Shown here: piece by piece, positions 22,836 through 34,074 of the stretch | Numbering within the stretch: position 1 is the first letter of the stretch | Layout of the letters: each line of letters opens with the position of its first letter | From: Dama dama | Lineage: Eukaryota > Chordata > Mammalia > Artiodactyla > Cervidae | Assembly: GCF_033118175.1 (NCBI RefSeq) | Contig: NC_083699.1 | Location: forward strand, 45,543,001 to 45,607,000 | Reading direction: 5' to 3' | DNA length: 64,000 nt | Position numbers and translations under genes: made by a program | The notes under the pieces: generated by a model | Told to the model about the DNA's origin: nothing | Database searches by the model: none | What the model saw: the letters and a program-made list of their open reading frames with translations, nothing else

Positions 22836-25585
22836 AGAACAATGAGTAGCAATAAGATTATTGAGAATTAAGGAAAATCCTAGAACAGGCTTCACTGATC
22901 TAAGTTCCTTCTACCCACCACTGGGTGGTAGTGTGATTGAAACCTTCATTGCTAGGTAAACTGTCCTCAAATCCCTCAGGTCACTGATGTCACCAGCTGG
23001 GACGTGTGTGTGAGTGTGTTTCTTTTGAATCAACAGAATGCAGTCCTGATTGAATGTGATCTGCAGACATCGTGACAGAGGGTATTGTTCTGCCCTTTTC
23101 AATCAACAGTTTTCCATCCAGAGGACACAGGGGTGGCTTAGGAAGAGGTCACCACGGGGCATATGGCCTGCACTATGGTCCTGGGCTTGTTTTATGACAC
23201 CAGAAACTATGCATAGTCAGCCCAATGGGATGAAATCAAAGTCTCTCAATTAAATTTTAATCATGCACACGCGTCCATTCCACTGTCTCCCTGACAGTCA
23301 AAAACCCTACAGTTGCCTAGTATAAAGGATTTTAAACTTTTGTCAAACCCCGATGAGCTACAAGTTTGGAAAGATTTTTGCTTATCAATGTTCTACTTTT
23401 ATTACATCATAATCTTTTTCTCATTTTTCATTCATGAAAGCTGCTAACAATAACAGCTGCCTTTAATCAATGGCTCACTCTGGACCAACCCCAGCAGCTC
23501 TGTGAGGTGGATGTGATTATCGTCCTTATTTTACAGGCGAGGACACTGAGGTTCGGGGAGATCAAGGCGCTTCATCAAAGCCATCCGGCCAGGAAGTGGA
23601 TGAGCACAGCGTGACCCCAGACCTGTCTGCCGTCAAAGCCCAGGTGATTCATCACAATTCTATTTGGCCCAGCAGAGCCTCCAGTTTGCATGAAGCAGTC
23701 CTTGGTGCAATGACACAGCCAGGAGCAAAGGAAGGGGGCATCTTCATGAGACTACAGCCTGTATCCAGGCAAATTCAGAATTCCTGTCAAGCTCTTTGAA
23801 ATACTGAAAATTGTTCACAGACCTCTTCTCATCTTCCCTGCCATGAACACATTTAACTATCCCCTTGTGGACTCAGAGATAGAGAATCACTTGCTATGTC
23901 CCATGCCCTCACCTAGCAGATAGTTGGATTTTCAGTGGCTCTGTGAAGTGGATATCTGGGCCAAGTGTGCCTCCCAGCCCCCCACACTGTCAGAGACCCC
24001 TGAGAAGGGAGAAATGGTAAGCAGGCTTAGGTGAGACAGGACTCCTGATTTTCCTTATTTTTTTCGTCTGCAAAATTGCTTTCCTTGGGTTGCTATTCCT
24101 TACTCCCCAAGAAGTAAAGTCTTCAGCCTTGACTAACAAATATAGGAGAACTCTTTTTTTAAAAAAGGCTAAGTGCTTCAGTTGTGTGATGTTAGAAGCA
24201 TGTGATCTGATGTCTCTAAGATTCCAGAGATACCACACGCTGACTGCTGCTGGCCATTGCGAAACAATCCCGGACCTAAACCTACAGGCCAAGGAACACA
24301 AAGAGAGCCGGGCCATCATCAATCATTAGCAGACGTCCTGAAGCTGCTTTCTCACACTGCAGAGGTGGGAGCGGGGGTGGGGCAGAAGAATGGGAACATT
24401 TCAATAGATCTTCCCTGGACTTAGGAAATGAATTAGTACCATTAGATCTTTGAGACAAGCTGAGTCAATGTTGAAAATAATATTTGAGTAACACTATGAA
24501 CCCAGCTTCTCTCTCAGGTGAACCAGCCCAGAAGCTCACATTTCTGTTGACTGGGGGCCCCTGGGGGCCTGGCCTGAGCCTATTCATCTCCCTGTCCCCA
24601 CAGCGCCTCATATACAACTCGGCACACTGGAATATTAAGGAAATGTGGGCTTTATTATTAAAAATAAAGCCCAGAACCTCCAGAGTTGGCACTGGAAGAG
24701 CACTGGCTAGGCAACAGGATGGGGTTCTGGGGCAGGCAGCTCCAAGGAACCTCATTCCACATCTAAGACTCGCCTTCTCCTTGGAGTGACCTGAAGTCCA
24801 CCATTCCCACCTCCATGATGGTCTCAGGAAAGGGCTGGACTTCCTCTAACCTGTGGCCCCAACCATCTTTCCAGGCGAGGTCTGGAGCCTGCTGAGGGGA
24901 GGTGGGAACATTACAAAAGACTCCACCCAGGTAATAGAAAACCAGAGGGAGGCAGCTGAGTTCCAGTGAGTCCTTTGAATCTGGCTTTAAAGCATAGCTT
25001 TACATATCAACACCTTGTGGGTCACTGTGGGCCCTTTTCCCCTGCTTCTGTGACAGACAACATACCTGCTTCTATGTGACAGAGAACATATTTCACCCAA
25101 AACCCCCTGCAGGGCTGTCTTAAGCCTCCAGAATTCTCCATGTCTGTTGCCCAAAGACATTCCACGTAAGTGATTCAGAAATTCTACAAGCACTACATAC
25201 AGGCAAATCTATATTTTTATAGTATAGTTAGAAATATTTTTAATGAAAGCAAGAATTATACTCTATTAATACATGGAATTATACTATATTAACACATCAG
25301 AGACCATTAACAGAAGTCTATAACTCATTTAGGGCTGAACTTAGAATAAAAATTGCTTCTCAACATACTTGAGGCATGTCCCTTGACACAAAGCCACCCT
25401 CAGAAAAATTTCCCATTTGCAATCCAGAAATGATGTAACAAAATACATTACGGAAATTTATCTGATGCAGAGGCTGATAAGTCAGCACCTGGCACCACTG
25501 TTCTCCAATTTCAAGATTTTATGTTAGTCAAGACAAACAGCCTCTTGTTGAGTTGATAATTAATGTCATCCATTTAAACATAGAT
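22836..25585. other. Long single-copy region, no gene recognised
   Basis: Contains a MIR-like fragment at about 23490-23645 (listed). Otherwise untyped. The frames at 23990-24322 (minus) and 24484-24789 (plus) are chance open frames without domain features. Confidence 0.45.
23490..23645 (-). mobile_element. MIR fragment, minus strand
   Basis: 'tgtgaggtggatgtgattat', 'ttattttacaggcgaggaca' and 'ctgaggttcggggagatcaa' run in reversed MIR order. Confidence 0.65.
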
Positions 25586-25596
25586 AATAAGTTTAT

Positions 25597-25804
25597 GGGC
25601 TTCCCAGGTGGCTCAGTGGTAAAAATCTGCCTGCCAAGCAGGAGACACGGGTTCAATCCCTGGGTCAGGAAGGTCCCCTGGAGAAAGAAATGGCAACCCA
25701 CTCCAGGATTCTTGCCTGAGAAATTCCATGGACAGAAAAGCCTGGAGGTCTACAGTCCATGGGTTCAAGAAGAGTCAGACATAGCTTAGCAACCACCAAC
25801 CACC
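25597..25804 (+). mobile_element. Bov-tA-type SINE with 11-bp target-site duplication
   Basis: Complete head ('gggcttcccaggtggctcag') to tail ('cttagcaaccaccaaccacc'). AATAAGTTTAT flanks both sides (25586-25596, 25805-25815). Confidence 0.95.
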
Positions 25805-25815
25805 AATAAGTTTAT

Positions 25816-27284
25816 ACCAGGTAAACACCACTTTTATTTCCTTTATATAGTGGGTTCTATCTCAGACTTTACTTTTTAAAAAGACTTCTATTCTTAAAAA
25901 GAGAGCCCCTCCCTAAAGGATTACTTTAGGAGTCTTTTCAGCTATTCCCGGGGATCTTGAGAGTCACCTACTCAGAGATTTGTCCCTATGCTTGGAGGAC
26001 CAAACAGGAAAACCCTGTCCCAAGGCAATTCATCCAGGAGGCACTTGAAACTGGGACCCGACTGCGTGAGAGAGGACATGGTTCATAAAGTCCTTTGCTG
26101 ACTCAACACTTCTCTCCCTTATGGTGATTTCTGAGGAACCATTTTCCTCTTTTAAAGGATGCTGTGAGTTGGTCCACCAAACCCCAGAGTAAACTGAAGG
26201 GGACAGCCATCAGAAATGCTTTAAGGGATTAATTTCTTACACACAACAGTCCAGCAACTGCTGAGATTATGACAGCATCCTTCCGCATCTGTGCCAAAGG
26301 GCCCTTCAGAGTAACCTAGACCAAGCTGGCATTTACATGTGAGGAAACTGAGGCTCAGAGAGAGAAGTGACTTAGCCAAGGTCACACCATGTACCCTCCC
26401 TCCTCTTTTCAAGATGCCCTATGTCCTCACTCTCAAAGAGAATCAGCTCTGAGGGGAGAGGGTTAACCTTCACTCTGAAAGATGCTAGTAGTGATTTATC
26501 CTTTTAAATGTGGCTAATGGTAGAAATAAAATGATAATGAGAAAGCAACTCAGGCTTTCAAAGTAACTGTTCACCAAAGCGAACATTAGGCCTGATTTGA
26601 TCACACCCATTAGAGATTTCAACTGAACATTACAGGCGTGTTTCTTGGGAATTTGTCTGATGGATGTGGCAGGGTCAGCTGCTAGGGATAAAGAACCATC
26701 TCTGAAATGTTCCAACTAGACAAATTTTTATCAATTACAGGTATAAGGGAATTTGAAATGCTACACATAAATCACATTATTTCTAAAGTGAAACAGCTAT
26801 TTTTTAAAATTCTTTTTTTATAATGCAAATCATTTTACCTTTATTGGCCTGTGTCATAAGTAAAAAGGTATTTGAGAAGGATAGATTTTATTTATTGTTT
26901 CAGATGTTGGGTTTTATAAAGTGAGAGACATCTATATGGAGAGCTTTACATCTGGGAAGTACCTTAAAAACTATCTTGTCCAAATCTTTCATTTTCTGAA
27001 TGAGGCAGCTGTGGTCCAGAGAGGAGAAGGAACCGTCCCAAGGTCACACAGCAACCAACATCAGAGCCAGCAGCCCCCAGATCCAGGTCAAGGTGTTTTT
27101 TGATTAATGACCAGCAGAGCTCTCTGCTCTGTGAGTTACAGGAACAAGATTACAGTACTGAAAATACAAAGGCAAACAGTCTACTTCCTTTATAAGTCAT
27201 TTTCTTCCACTTTTAAAAATGTAATATTTTTACTTATTCAATTTTCAAAAAATTTAAAATGGCATATAATGAGGCACTTGCAAT
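25816..27284. other. Single-copy region with two MIR scraps
   Basis: MIR-type pieces, minus strand, lie at about 26290-26400 ('gaggaaactgaggctcagag') and 26935-27095 ('gaatgaggcagctgtggtcc'). No gene is recognised elsewhere in the stretch. Confidence 0.5.
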
Positions 27285-27378
27285 CAAACAAGGAAGGAAG
27301 GAATGAAGGGAGGGAAGAAGGGAGGAAAGGAGGGAGGGAGAGAAGAAACAGGAAGAAGAGAAAGAAAGGAAGTAGAAA
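27285..27378. repeat. Purine-rich (GGAA)n-like tract
   Basis: About 90 bases are almost entirely A/G on the + strand, built from diverged GGAA/GGGA units. It yields an artificial Lys/Arg/Glu-rich frame. Possible triplex-forming mirror-repeat DNA (inference). Confidence 0.85.
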
Positions 27379-29269
27379 TAAGAATGTGTGTACCATGCAC
27401 ATACTTATGCATGGTGTGTGCATGATCTTGGCAAGGTGGTCAAGGAATGCATATTTTGAGTGAAATCAAAACCTCTAATAAGATGGTCACTAGAACTGAA
27501 TTGTTCTGAGTTTCCTGGTAATAAAATTTTCATTTGCTTATTTATTTCCAAAGAAATCTTCTATAGAGGTGTAACTAGAGAGTCTCCCTCTCTCCCCTTT
27601 AATCCCATTGCATCTTCCTACACACCAACCTGAGGACCATGGAGCAGAGATGCAGCACTTTGGACCTGAAGGCTCCTTAGACACCACCAAGGCCATCCCT
27701 CCAGCTGACAGAGGGACTGCTGGGAGCCCAGAAAGGGAGGGAGTTTGCTATAGTGATGGCGGAGTCCAAGAAAACCTATGTCTGAATTTCAGGAATGTTA
27801 ATTTTTTTTTTTTTTAATTTTTAGATTAGCTTTTATAAACATCCCCAGGTACATAGCAACAGACAGCATCCCCTCAGCCCTAGTCACTGCCCCAAGGACC
27901 TTGAGCCTGATGGTCATGGAATGCTTTACAGGTATGGTGTTTTAGTTACAATACTCTTTCCTGCCTGGCATGCTTCATGGAACCTCAACTGATCTCTGTG
28001 AGGCAAAAGGACAGAAGAGAAAATTGGGCTTCGGAGAGTCAGACTCTGTTCAAGTCAAGCTGCTAGTGGATCAGCTTCTGGCTGTGAATCAAACTGCTGA
28101 AGGCAAGGCCACTGTCTCTGCTCCACGCTGTGGCCTTGGTGAAAAAGCAACAGACAGTGACAGAGGAACCAGTGCCTCCTGCCGTCCCCTGACAGGAGAC
28201 CCACTTAGTGCATTGTGACAGCTGGTCGGGGCACCAGCTCCATGGTGCGGGGACCGTGTCTTGAAAGCGTTAAACAAGTCATATAAGGGGATTTAAGTGA
28301 AATGTTTGTTCTAAATGGATGTGGTATGTGTTCAAAGTAAAGCCTTCAAGGGCTTTGTGCTTAAAGTTTTACAGAACACTCTGGGTACCTCAACAGATGA
28401 CTGGCAAACCTCGTTGGATTTCAGGGCATCAGGTTAACCCTGTTCACAATTCAAGGGAATTAAGAGAAGTTTCAAACTGAGATTCACCAGGTCTCAAAGA
28501 AGTAAGAACCAAGGGAGGTATAGGGAAAAGTAAAGCAGTGGTCTAGCATGGGAAAAAAAAAGATTATTTCCATAGTCAGGATCCTACTTCTGGACTGAAC
28601 CATGAAGTTTAGCATAATAATAATAATAGTAGTAGTAATAACCTGATTCAGTTTAAGTATGAAAGCCGGTGTCTGCAGGCAGCTGCTGAGCTAGGCGAAT
28701 CCTGCCGGGGCATCCATGGACACGTTGTCAGGGACACAGGATAACTGAAAGCAGAGAGGGCCAAGTGAGGGCATCAGCCCCCCTGCCCCCCGCCCAGCCC
28801 CCGTTTGAATTTGCAATGCTGGCGGTTAGAAAAAGTGTCTCCATCTTGTAAACACAGCAAATTTGATCTGGAAATCATTGAGAAAACATAAACACAGAGC
28901 CTCATGTGGTCATGTTTACACTATTTCAGCCTTGGTGAAAGATGAGCCTGTTATGGAAGGACTGGTTTTTTTTCAAAGGCTCTTTTTTTAAAATGAAAAC
29001 CCCGAATACATATTACTATGAAGACCAAAGTCCTGGCAAAGACACCATTAAGAGCCTGAACAAGGTTTGATTAAGCAGGTAACAGACATAATGTCACTTT
29101 TTTACATAAAAGTGTCTTCTGCAATTGCAGAAATTCTCAATTATTTTTGAAGTCAGTTCTTTTTGAGGTGGAAATTAACAGTAGTGGAGAAGCTTCAAAC
29201 TATAACTTTAGTTAAGAATATGGTTTCCTGACTATTTCATGTTTCTCAAATCCCTTCTAAATTTGCAGT
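27379..29269. other. Single-copy region, no gene recognised
   Basis: A MIR-like fragment (minus) is at about 27985-28110. Short (AAT)/(AGT) runs lie at 28616-28641 and an 8-9 T-run near 27803. Nothing else was typed. Confidence 0.45.
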
Positions 29270-29282
29270 AACATGGACAAGG

Positions 29283-29557
29283 CTGCTGCTGCTGCTAAGT
29301 CACTTCAGTCGTGTCTGACTCTGTGCCACCCCATAGACGGCAGCCCACCAGGCGCCCCCGTCCCTGGGATCCTCCAGGCAAGAACACTATAGTGAGTTGC
29401 CATTTCCTTCTCCAATGCAAGAAAGTGAAAAGTGAAAGTGAAGTCCCTCAGTCATGTCCGACTCTTCGCGACCCCATGGACCGCAGGCTACCAGGCTCCT
29501 CTGTCCATGGGATTTTCCAGGCAAGAGTACGGGAGTGGGGTGCCATTGCCTTCTTCA
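29283..29557 (-). mobile_element. Dimeric BovA-type SINE with 13-bp target-site duplication
   Basis: A (CTG)n start, then two BovA-like halves joined by 'gaaagtgaaaagtgaaagtg'. The halves start near 29283 and 29435. Perfect AACATGGACAAGG flanks at 29270-29282 and 29558-29570 define it. Subfamily name not certain. Confidence 0.93.
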
Positions 29558-29570
29558 AACATGGACAAGG

Positions 29571-31170
29571 AATTTAGCCCCATTCCCTTCATTTAATCCG
29601 TGAATAAATAGAGACACAGATGGAGAAAGTGACTTACTTAAGGACAGAGCTTAGTGCCAGAGGCAAAAATAGGACAGTGATTTCCTGATTTCAACCGGTT
29701 CTTTCAGGATATGCCTCTTTCAGGTATTGTTATTTATGTAACATTTTGTCCAAGGGCATTTATTAGATATTGTGTTCTATATGGAGTTGGTATGGAGCCT
29801 ACAATGGGTTTTATTCCATAAACAGGGGCATGAAATAAATACCATACGATTTTTCTAAAAACAAATTCTGATTAGGAGTGTCTCATTCATTAGGCTGGTG
29901 GAGGAATTTACCCATTCGGCCATATGTGAATGGGGCTTGTCCTGGAAGAGGCAGCAGGACACCCACCTAGGGGCCATAGAGGTGGAGCAGCGTCACAGCC
30001 TTGGACTTGATGTGTTCACAGTCCAAGGTCCCTACAGGCTGTCTGGTCATCTGCCCCTGAACCATGGCCTCTGCAGAAGATGGGGGTCGCTGGGCTCACT
30101 GAGGCTCTGCCTCTATCCTGGGGCCCTCAGAGAAAGGGGAATAAGGGCCTGGAACCCCAAACTGCTTCCCTCTCAGGTCTGAGAGAACCTCTCCAGCCCA
30201 TTCTCCCCTCCCCTCCGCTGCTTCCCTTCCCTCTGCTCCCCAGCCTCCCCCACTGCCTCCTCCTGTAAGCACAATTCCTCTCTAAAGCCAGGACAGAAAG
30301 GGAGAGATCACTCATCTTGAACAACTCCTGCTTTCAATCCTTTGGCTCAAAGAGTCCTGAAACAAAGAAACTCAATGGCTTAACTATTTACCTAGAATGA
30401 GAGGGGGGAAAAAAAAATAAGAACAAATTCCAAATGGATATCTCAATAAACTTTTCCTGCCATGTGTAGATGCCATCTTTACCATGCAGAATTCCGATCC
30501 TTTTGTAATGAAAACACTAATGCACTTGTAAAGCATCTGATGGTCTACAGGGCACTTCAGACTCACCAGCTGGTCGCATCCGCAGGGTGGGTCTTTGTCA
30601 CCCCATTTTATAGCTGAGGAGACCAAGGTTCACTGAAGTGATGAGATATTTGTGGTTCTTTTTTCTTGGTCCTAAGAACAGGGTGGCAAGCCATGCATGC
30701 CAAATATCCTCTGAACTTGTCTGAACTCTCAGTAAACTCCACACTTGTCAATACCACTCCATGATATATTTCCTCCGTCACTTCTAAACAGCCGGATGAA
30801 CTTGGGTACAACAGCAAATGTGACTTTCAACATTCCTCTAGGGTGAGTTCCATTGTTTTTGCTCACTCAACTTCAAGATTAAAAAAAAAAGGATCACAGA
30901 TCATAAACAATTTCCCTATTTTTTTTCCCTCTTCAGCATTTGAAGATTTGAAAAAGCATGAATGATGAAAACAATTGTTAAATTCCCTAGGGCTATTTGG
31001 CTGAGGTCTTTGTGCCCTGGTACCAAGACTCTTGAGACCGTGTCCAAAGCCTCTGTCTCCTCATGTCCAGCCTGATTCCAGTCTGAGTCACACCTCCAAC
31101 AGGGCTGTGGTGTTGACTGGTTGTCAACTTTGTCTCACTGGGGAAACAGGCTGCAAACCTACTCAATCAG
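29571..31170. other. Single-copy region with MIR scraps
   Basis: MIR-like pieces at about 29590-29700 and 30580-30650. A C/T-rich run around 30185-30265. An A-run at 30878-30890. No gene recognised. Confidence 0.45.
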
Positions 31171-31537
31171 TGATGTGTTCTAAATCTCTGTGTTCCCCCC
31201 AAATCCACATGCTGAATCCTAATTCCCAGTGTGATGGTATCAGGAGGTGGGATCTCTCCTGTGAGGAGATTAGATCATGGGGGTGAAGCACTTATCAATG
31301 GGATTAGTGCCCTGAAAAAGGGGATCTGGGAGACTTCCCTTGCCCCTTCCTCCATGTGAGGACACAGTGAGAAGACAGCCTTCTATGAACCAGGAAGCAG
31401 GCCCTCATCAGACACCAGATCTCCTGGTGTCTTGATCTCGAATTTCTAGACTTTGGAACTGTGAGAAATAAACTTCTATTGTTTTTTAGCCTCCCAGTTG
31501 GTGGTATTCTCTTATAGCAGCCAGACTGGACTAAGAG
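31171..31537 (+). mobile_element. Solo LTR of MaLR type (MLT1/MST-like)
   Basis: Ordered phrases are 'atgctgaatcctaattccca', 'gtgtgatggtatcaggaggt', 'ggattagtgccctgaaaaag', 'catgtgaggacacagtgaga' and 'gaactgtgagaaataaactt', ending 'actggactaagaga'. Old endogenous-retrovirus-like LTR with no internal genes and no coding potential. Confidence 0.8.
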
Positions 31538-31544
31538 AGTCATT

Positions 31545-31780
31545 CAGAGCCTCCAGTCACTCAGCAAACATTTATCGAGCTGCCTTAATATGTGAGGCGC
31601 TGTTCTAGGCACTCTGATGTTGTCACAACCAAAACCAAGCCCCTGCCCTCATGGACTTCTTGTTCTGGGTGAGCAGGGAGACATAACAGACAATCAATAG
31701 AAATAAATAATACCCCAAATGATGATAGAGGCATGAAGAAAATACAGTAGAGTAAGCAGGATCTTCTAGAGAATAATGTC
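31545..31780 (+). mobile_element. Old LINE fragment (L2/L1M type)
   Basis: 'cactcagcaaacatttatcg', 'ctgttctaggcactctgatg', 'cctgccctcatggacttctt' and 'cagacaatcaatagaaataa' run in sense order. Confidence 0.6.
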
Positions 31781-32439
31781 TCCAGAAGGACCTGGGGACT
31801 CTTAGTGCAAGAACTCAGACCTCATCTCTGTTTGCTAGGTCTGTGAGCAGGTAGGGATAATGGAATATCAGCACGGACATGCCCTGGAGGCTGTGGAGGC
31901 TGTGCCCACTCACAAAACTCCTGGGCCACAGAAGCCATCCAGGCTGGGGAGGTGAGCATGGGGTTGAAGGTCACAGTCATTTCCCAGTCCACCACTCACC
32001 CTCAGCATAGCCTTCCCTACCTCACTCCATCTCTCTGGATTCAATATTTGCATGTAAAGTCTGGAGCGGTATAGCTAAGCCATTGATAGAGGTGTCATCT
32101 GAGAGTGGAGTGAGGAGAGTTAGACTGCAGTTAGGGTAGGGCTAGGGGAAGTGTGGGGCTTTTGTTTCTAACTATATTTTGTTCAAACTTTTAAAATTAA
32201 AAAATAATCATATATTGTCTAGATTTAAAGTTAAAGAAAAAGCAGTATTACTTCACTGGGCTGTGACTGTCTTTTTGCTAAAGTTTTGACTTTAGCTTCC
32301 CTCTGGGATGTGACCTTGTGGGACTCTCTAACAATTGCTCCAGGGCTGTCACATTCAGGCATGCAAGCTGCGCACTGCACATCTCAAGGGGGGATCCATC
32401 ACATGGTGCCCTCTTGATAGTGAAAGCTGGAACTCATCC
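31781..32439. other. Single-copy stretch, no gene recognised
   Basis: Mixed composition with no typed repeat and no supported frame. Confidence 0.4.
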
Positions 32440-32880
32440 TCTCCAGAAACTCTCTCCAGCACTGACTTCATGCCATCACATGCTCTCTGCTCACCGTTTC
32501 CGAGATACATAGTGTCCCTTTGTCCTCTTCCATATACTGGTTCCTCTTAGGAAAAGTGTCTCTTTACCTTCTCCAACCATAAGTTCTTATTCTTTCAAGA
32601 TCTAGGTCAAACATCTCTTTTTCTCAAAGGTCCCTCAGCAGAATTTCTTTATTCTGTCCCTACCACTATGACTTCTTCTACCATATTAGTTTGTAAATTT
32701 TTCCAGTGAACTCTTGCGGACAAAAACTTAATGCTATTAATATATTCATTTGATTTCCTCAGAGTGTATTGTGTGTAACATGAACAATGGGATGAGTGAA
32801 TGAATACCAGTGGCAAGCCTAGAAACTTGGTTTTTAGCTTGATTGTCCAAAAGGCTTTCACTATTAGACATATTTCTCAA
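32440..32880 (-). mobile_element. Probable L2-like fragment, minus strand
   Basis: 'tcaagatctaggtcaaacat' and 'tctcaaaggtccctcagcag' recall the reversed L2 3' end. Edges unclear. Confidence 0.4.
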
Positions 32881-32983
32881 ACTGTTCTGCAAAACATATC
32901 TCTTAAAAGATTCTTCTGAATTTTAAGAAGAGATTCAATAGGCAAATATTAGGAGAATGTTGCATCAGGTAAGAGTTTATTTA

Positions 32984-33042
32984 TCTACTTAGAGGTTTTA
33001 TTTTTTTTGTTGTTGTTGTTGTTTTTCTACTTAGAGGTTTTA
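32984..33042 (-). mobile_element. Tail-only retro-insertion candidate
   Basis: TCTACTTAGAGGTTTTA occurs at 32984-33000 and, perfectly, at 33026-33042. Between them are only 25 bases, which read on the minus strand as A-run, (CAA)n, A-run. The right junction GGTTTT/AA matches the usual LINE endonuclease preference. BovB copies in this window end in (CAA)n-like tails (33600-33613, 52958-52968), so this looks like a BovB- or SINE-type tail inserted without a body. Confidence 0.7.
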
Positions 33043-33179
33043 ATATCCTAATAATCATTTTGCATCACCAAGAAGGGGAAAAAGGAAACCAACTCCAAAC
33101 ATGATTACTGACTTACTTTTTCACAAATACCTAATCTCTCAAGAGATCTAGTGCTATACTTTCTCAGTACCTAGTTTCC

Positions 33180-33614
33180 ATGCAGTCAAAGCTATGGTTT
33201 TTCCAACAGTCATGTACAGATGTGAGAGCTCGACCATAAAGAAGCTGAACACTGAAGAACTGATGCTTTCCAACTGTGGTGCTGGAGAAGACTCTTGAGA
33301 TCCCCTTGGACAGCAAAGAGATCAAACCAGTCAGTCCTAAAGGAAAACAATCCTGAATATTCATTGGAAGGACTGATGCTGAAGCTGAAGCTCCAATACT
33401 TTGGCTACCTGATGTGAAGAGTTGACTCACTGGAAAAGACCCTGATGCTGGGAAATATTGAAGGCAGGAGGAGAAGGAGACAACAGAGGATGAAATGGCT
33501 GGATGGCATCACTGACTTGATGGACATGAGTTTAAGCAAGCTCTGGGAGTTGGTGATGGACAGGGAAGCCTGGCGTGCTGCAGGTTGAAAAGAATTGGAC
33601 ACAACTTAGGAACT
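33180..33614 (+). mobile_element. BovB LINE 3' end
   Basis: Begins in the BovB ORF2 coding region ('gcagtcaaagctatggtttt') and runs through 'gaaaagaccctgatgctggg' to an (ACAAC)n tail. Several frame-breaking changes. A weak TTCCAT repeat flanks it. Confidence 0.92.
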
Positions 33615-33814
33615 GAACAACAACAAGGTTCCATACTCTATAACCAAGCAAAAGGGAAGCAAATCAGACATTAGTAAAAGTAAAGATGGAGGGAAGATTG
33701 TGGCCAAACATCAGAGGACTTGTGATGTCAAGCCAAAGCTGGTTCTATTGGGCTAGCTGTAGGGAGACCCTGGAAGATGTCAAGTTGAGGATTTGTCAAG
33801 TCACCCTGGAGTCA

Positions 33815-34070
33815 CTGGAGAAAAAGGACTCTTAGGGAGTGAGGATGGATGAAGCAGGAAGACAAATTAGGAGGCTGTTGTTGTATCCTTGACCAGCAAC
33901 AGTGGTGGCCTTATATGGTGTGTTGGCAGCAGAAAGAGGGACAGAGACAGAGAGACCTTCAGAGAAAGTTGTAAGATGGAATTAGCAGGATTTAGGACTT
34001 GGTCATCAATTAAACTGCAGAGTTGGGAGGGGTGTAGGTGAAGTTGCAACCAGTGCTGAAAACTGAATGA
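33815..34070 (+). mobile_element. L2-like LINE fragment
   Basis: 'agacaaattaggaggctgtt', 'agtggtggccttatatggt' and 'aggacttggtcatcaattaa' run in sense L2 order. Confidence 0.55.
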
Positions 34071-34074
34071 AGAA

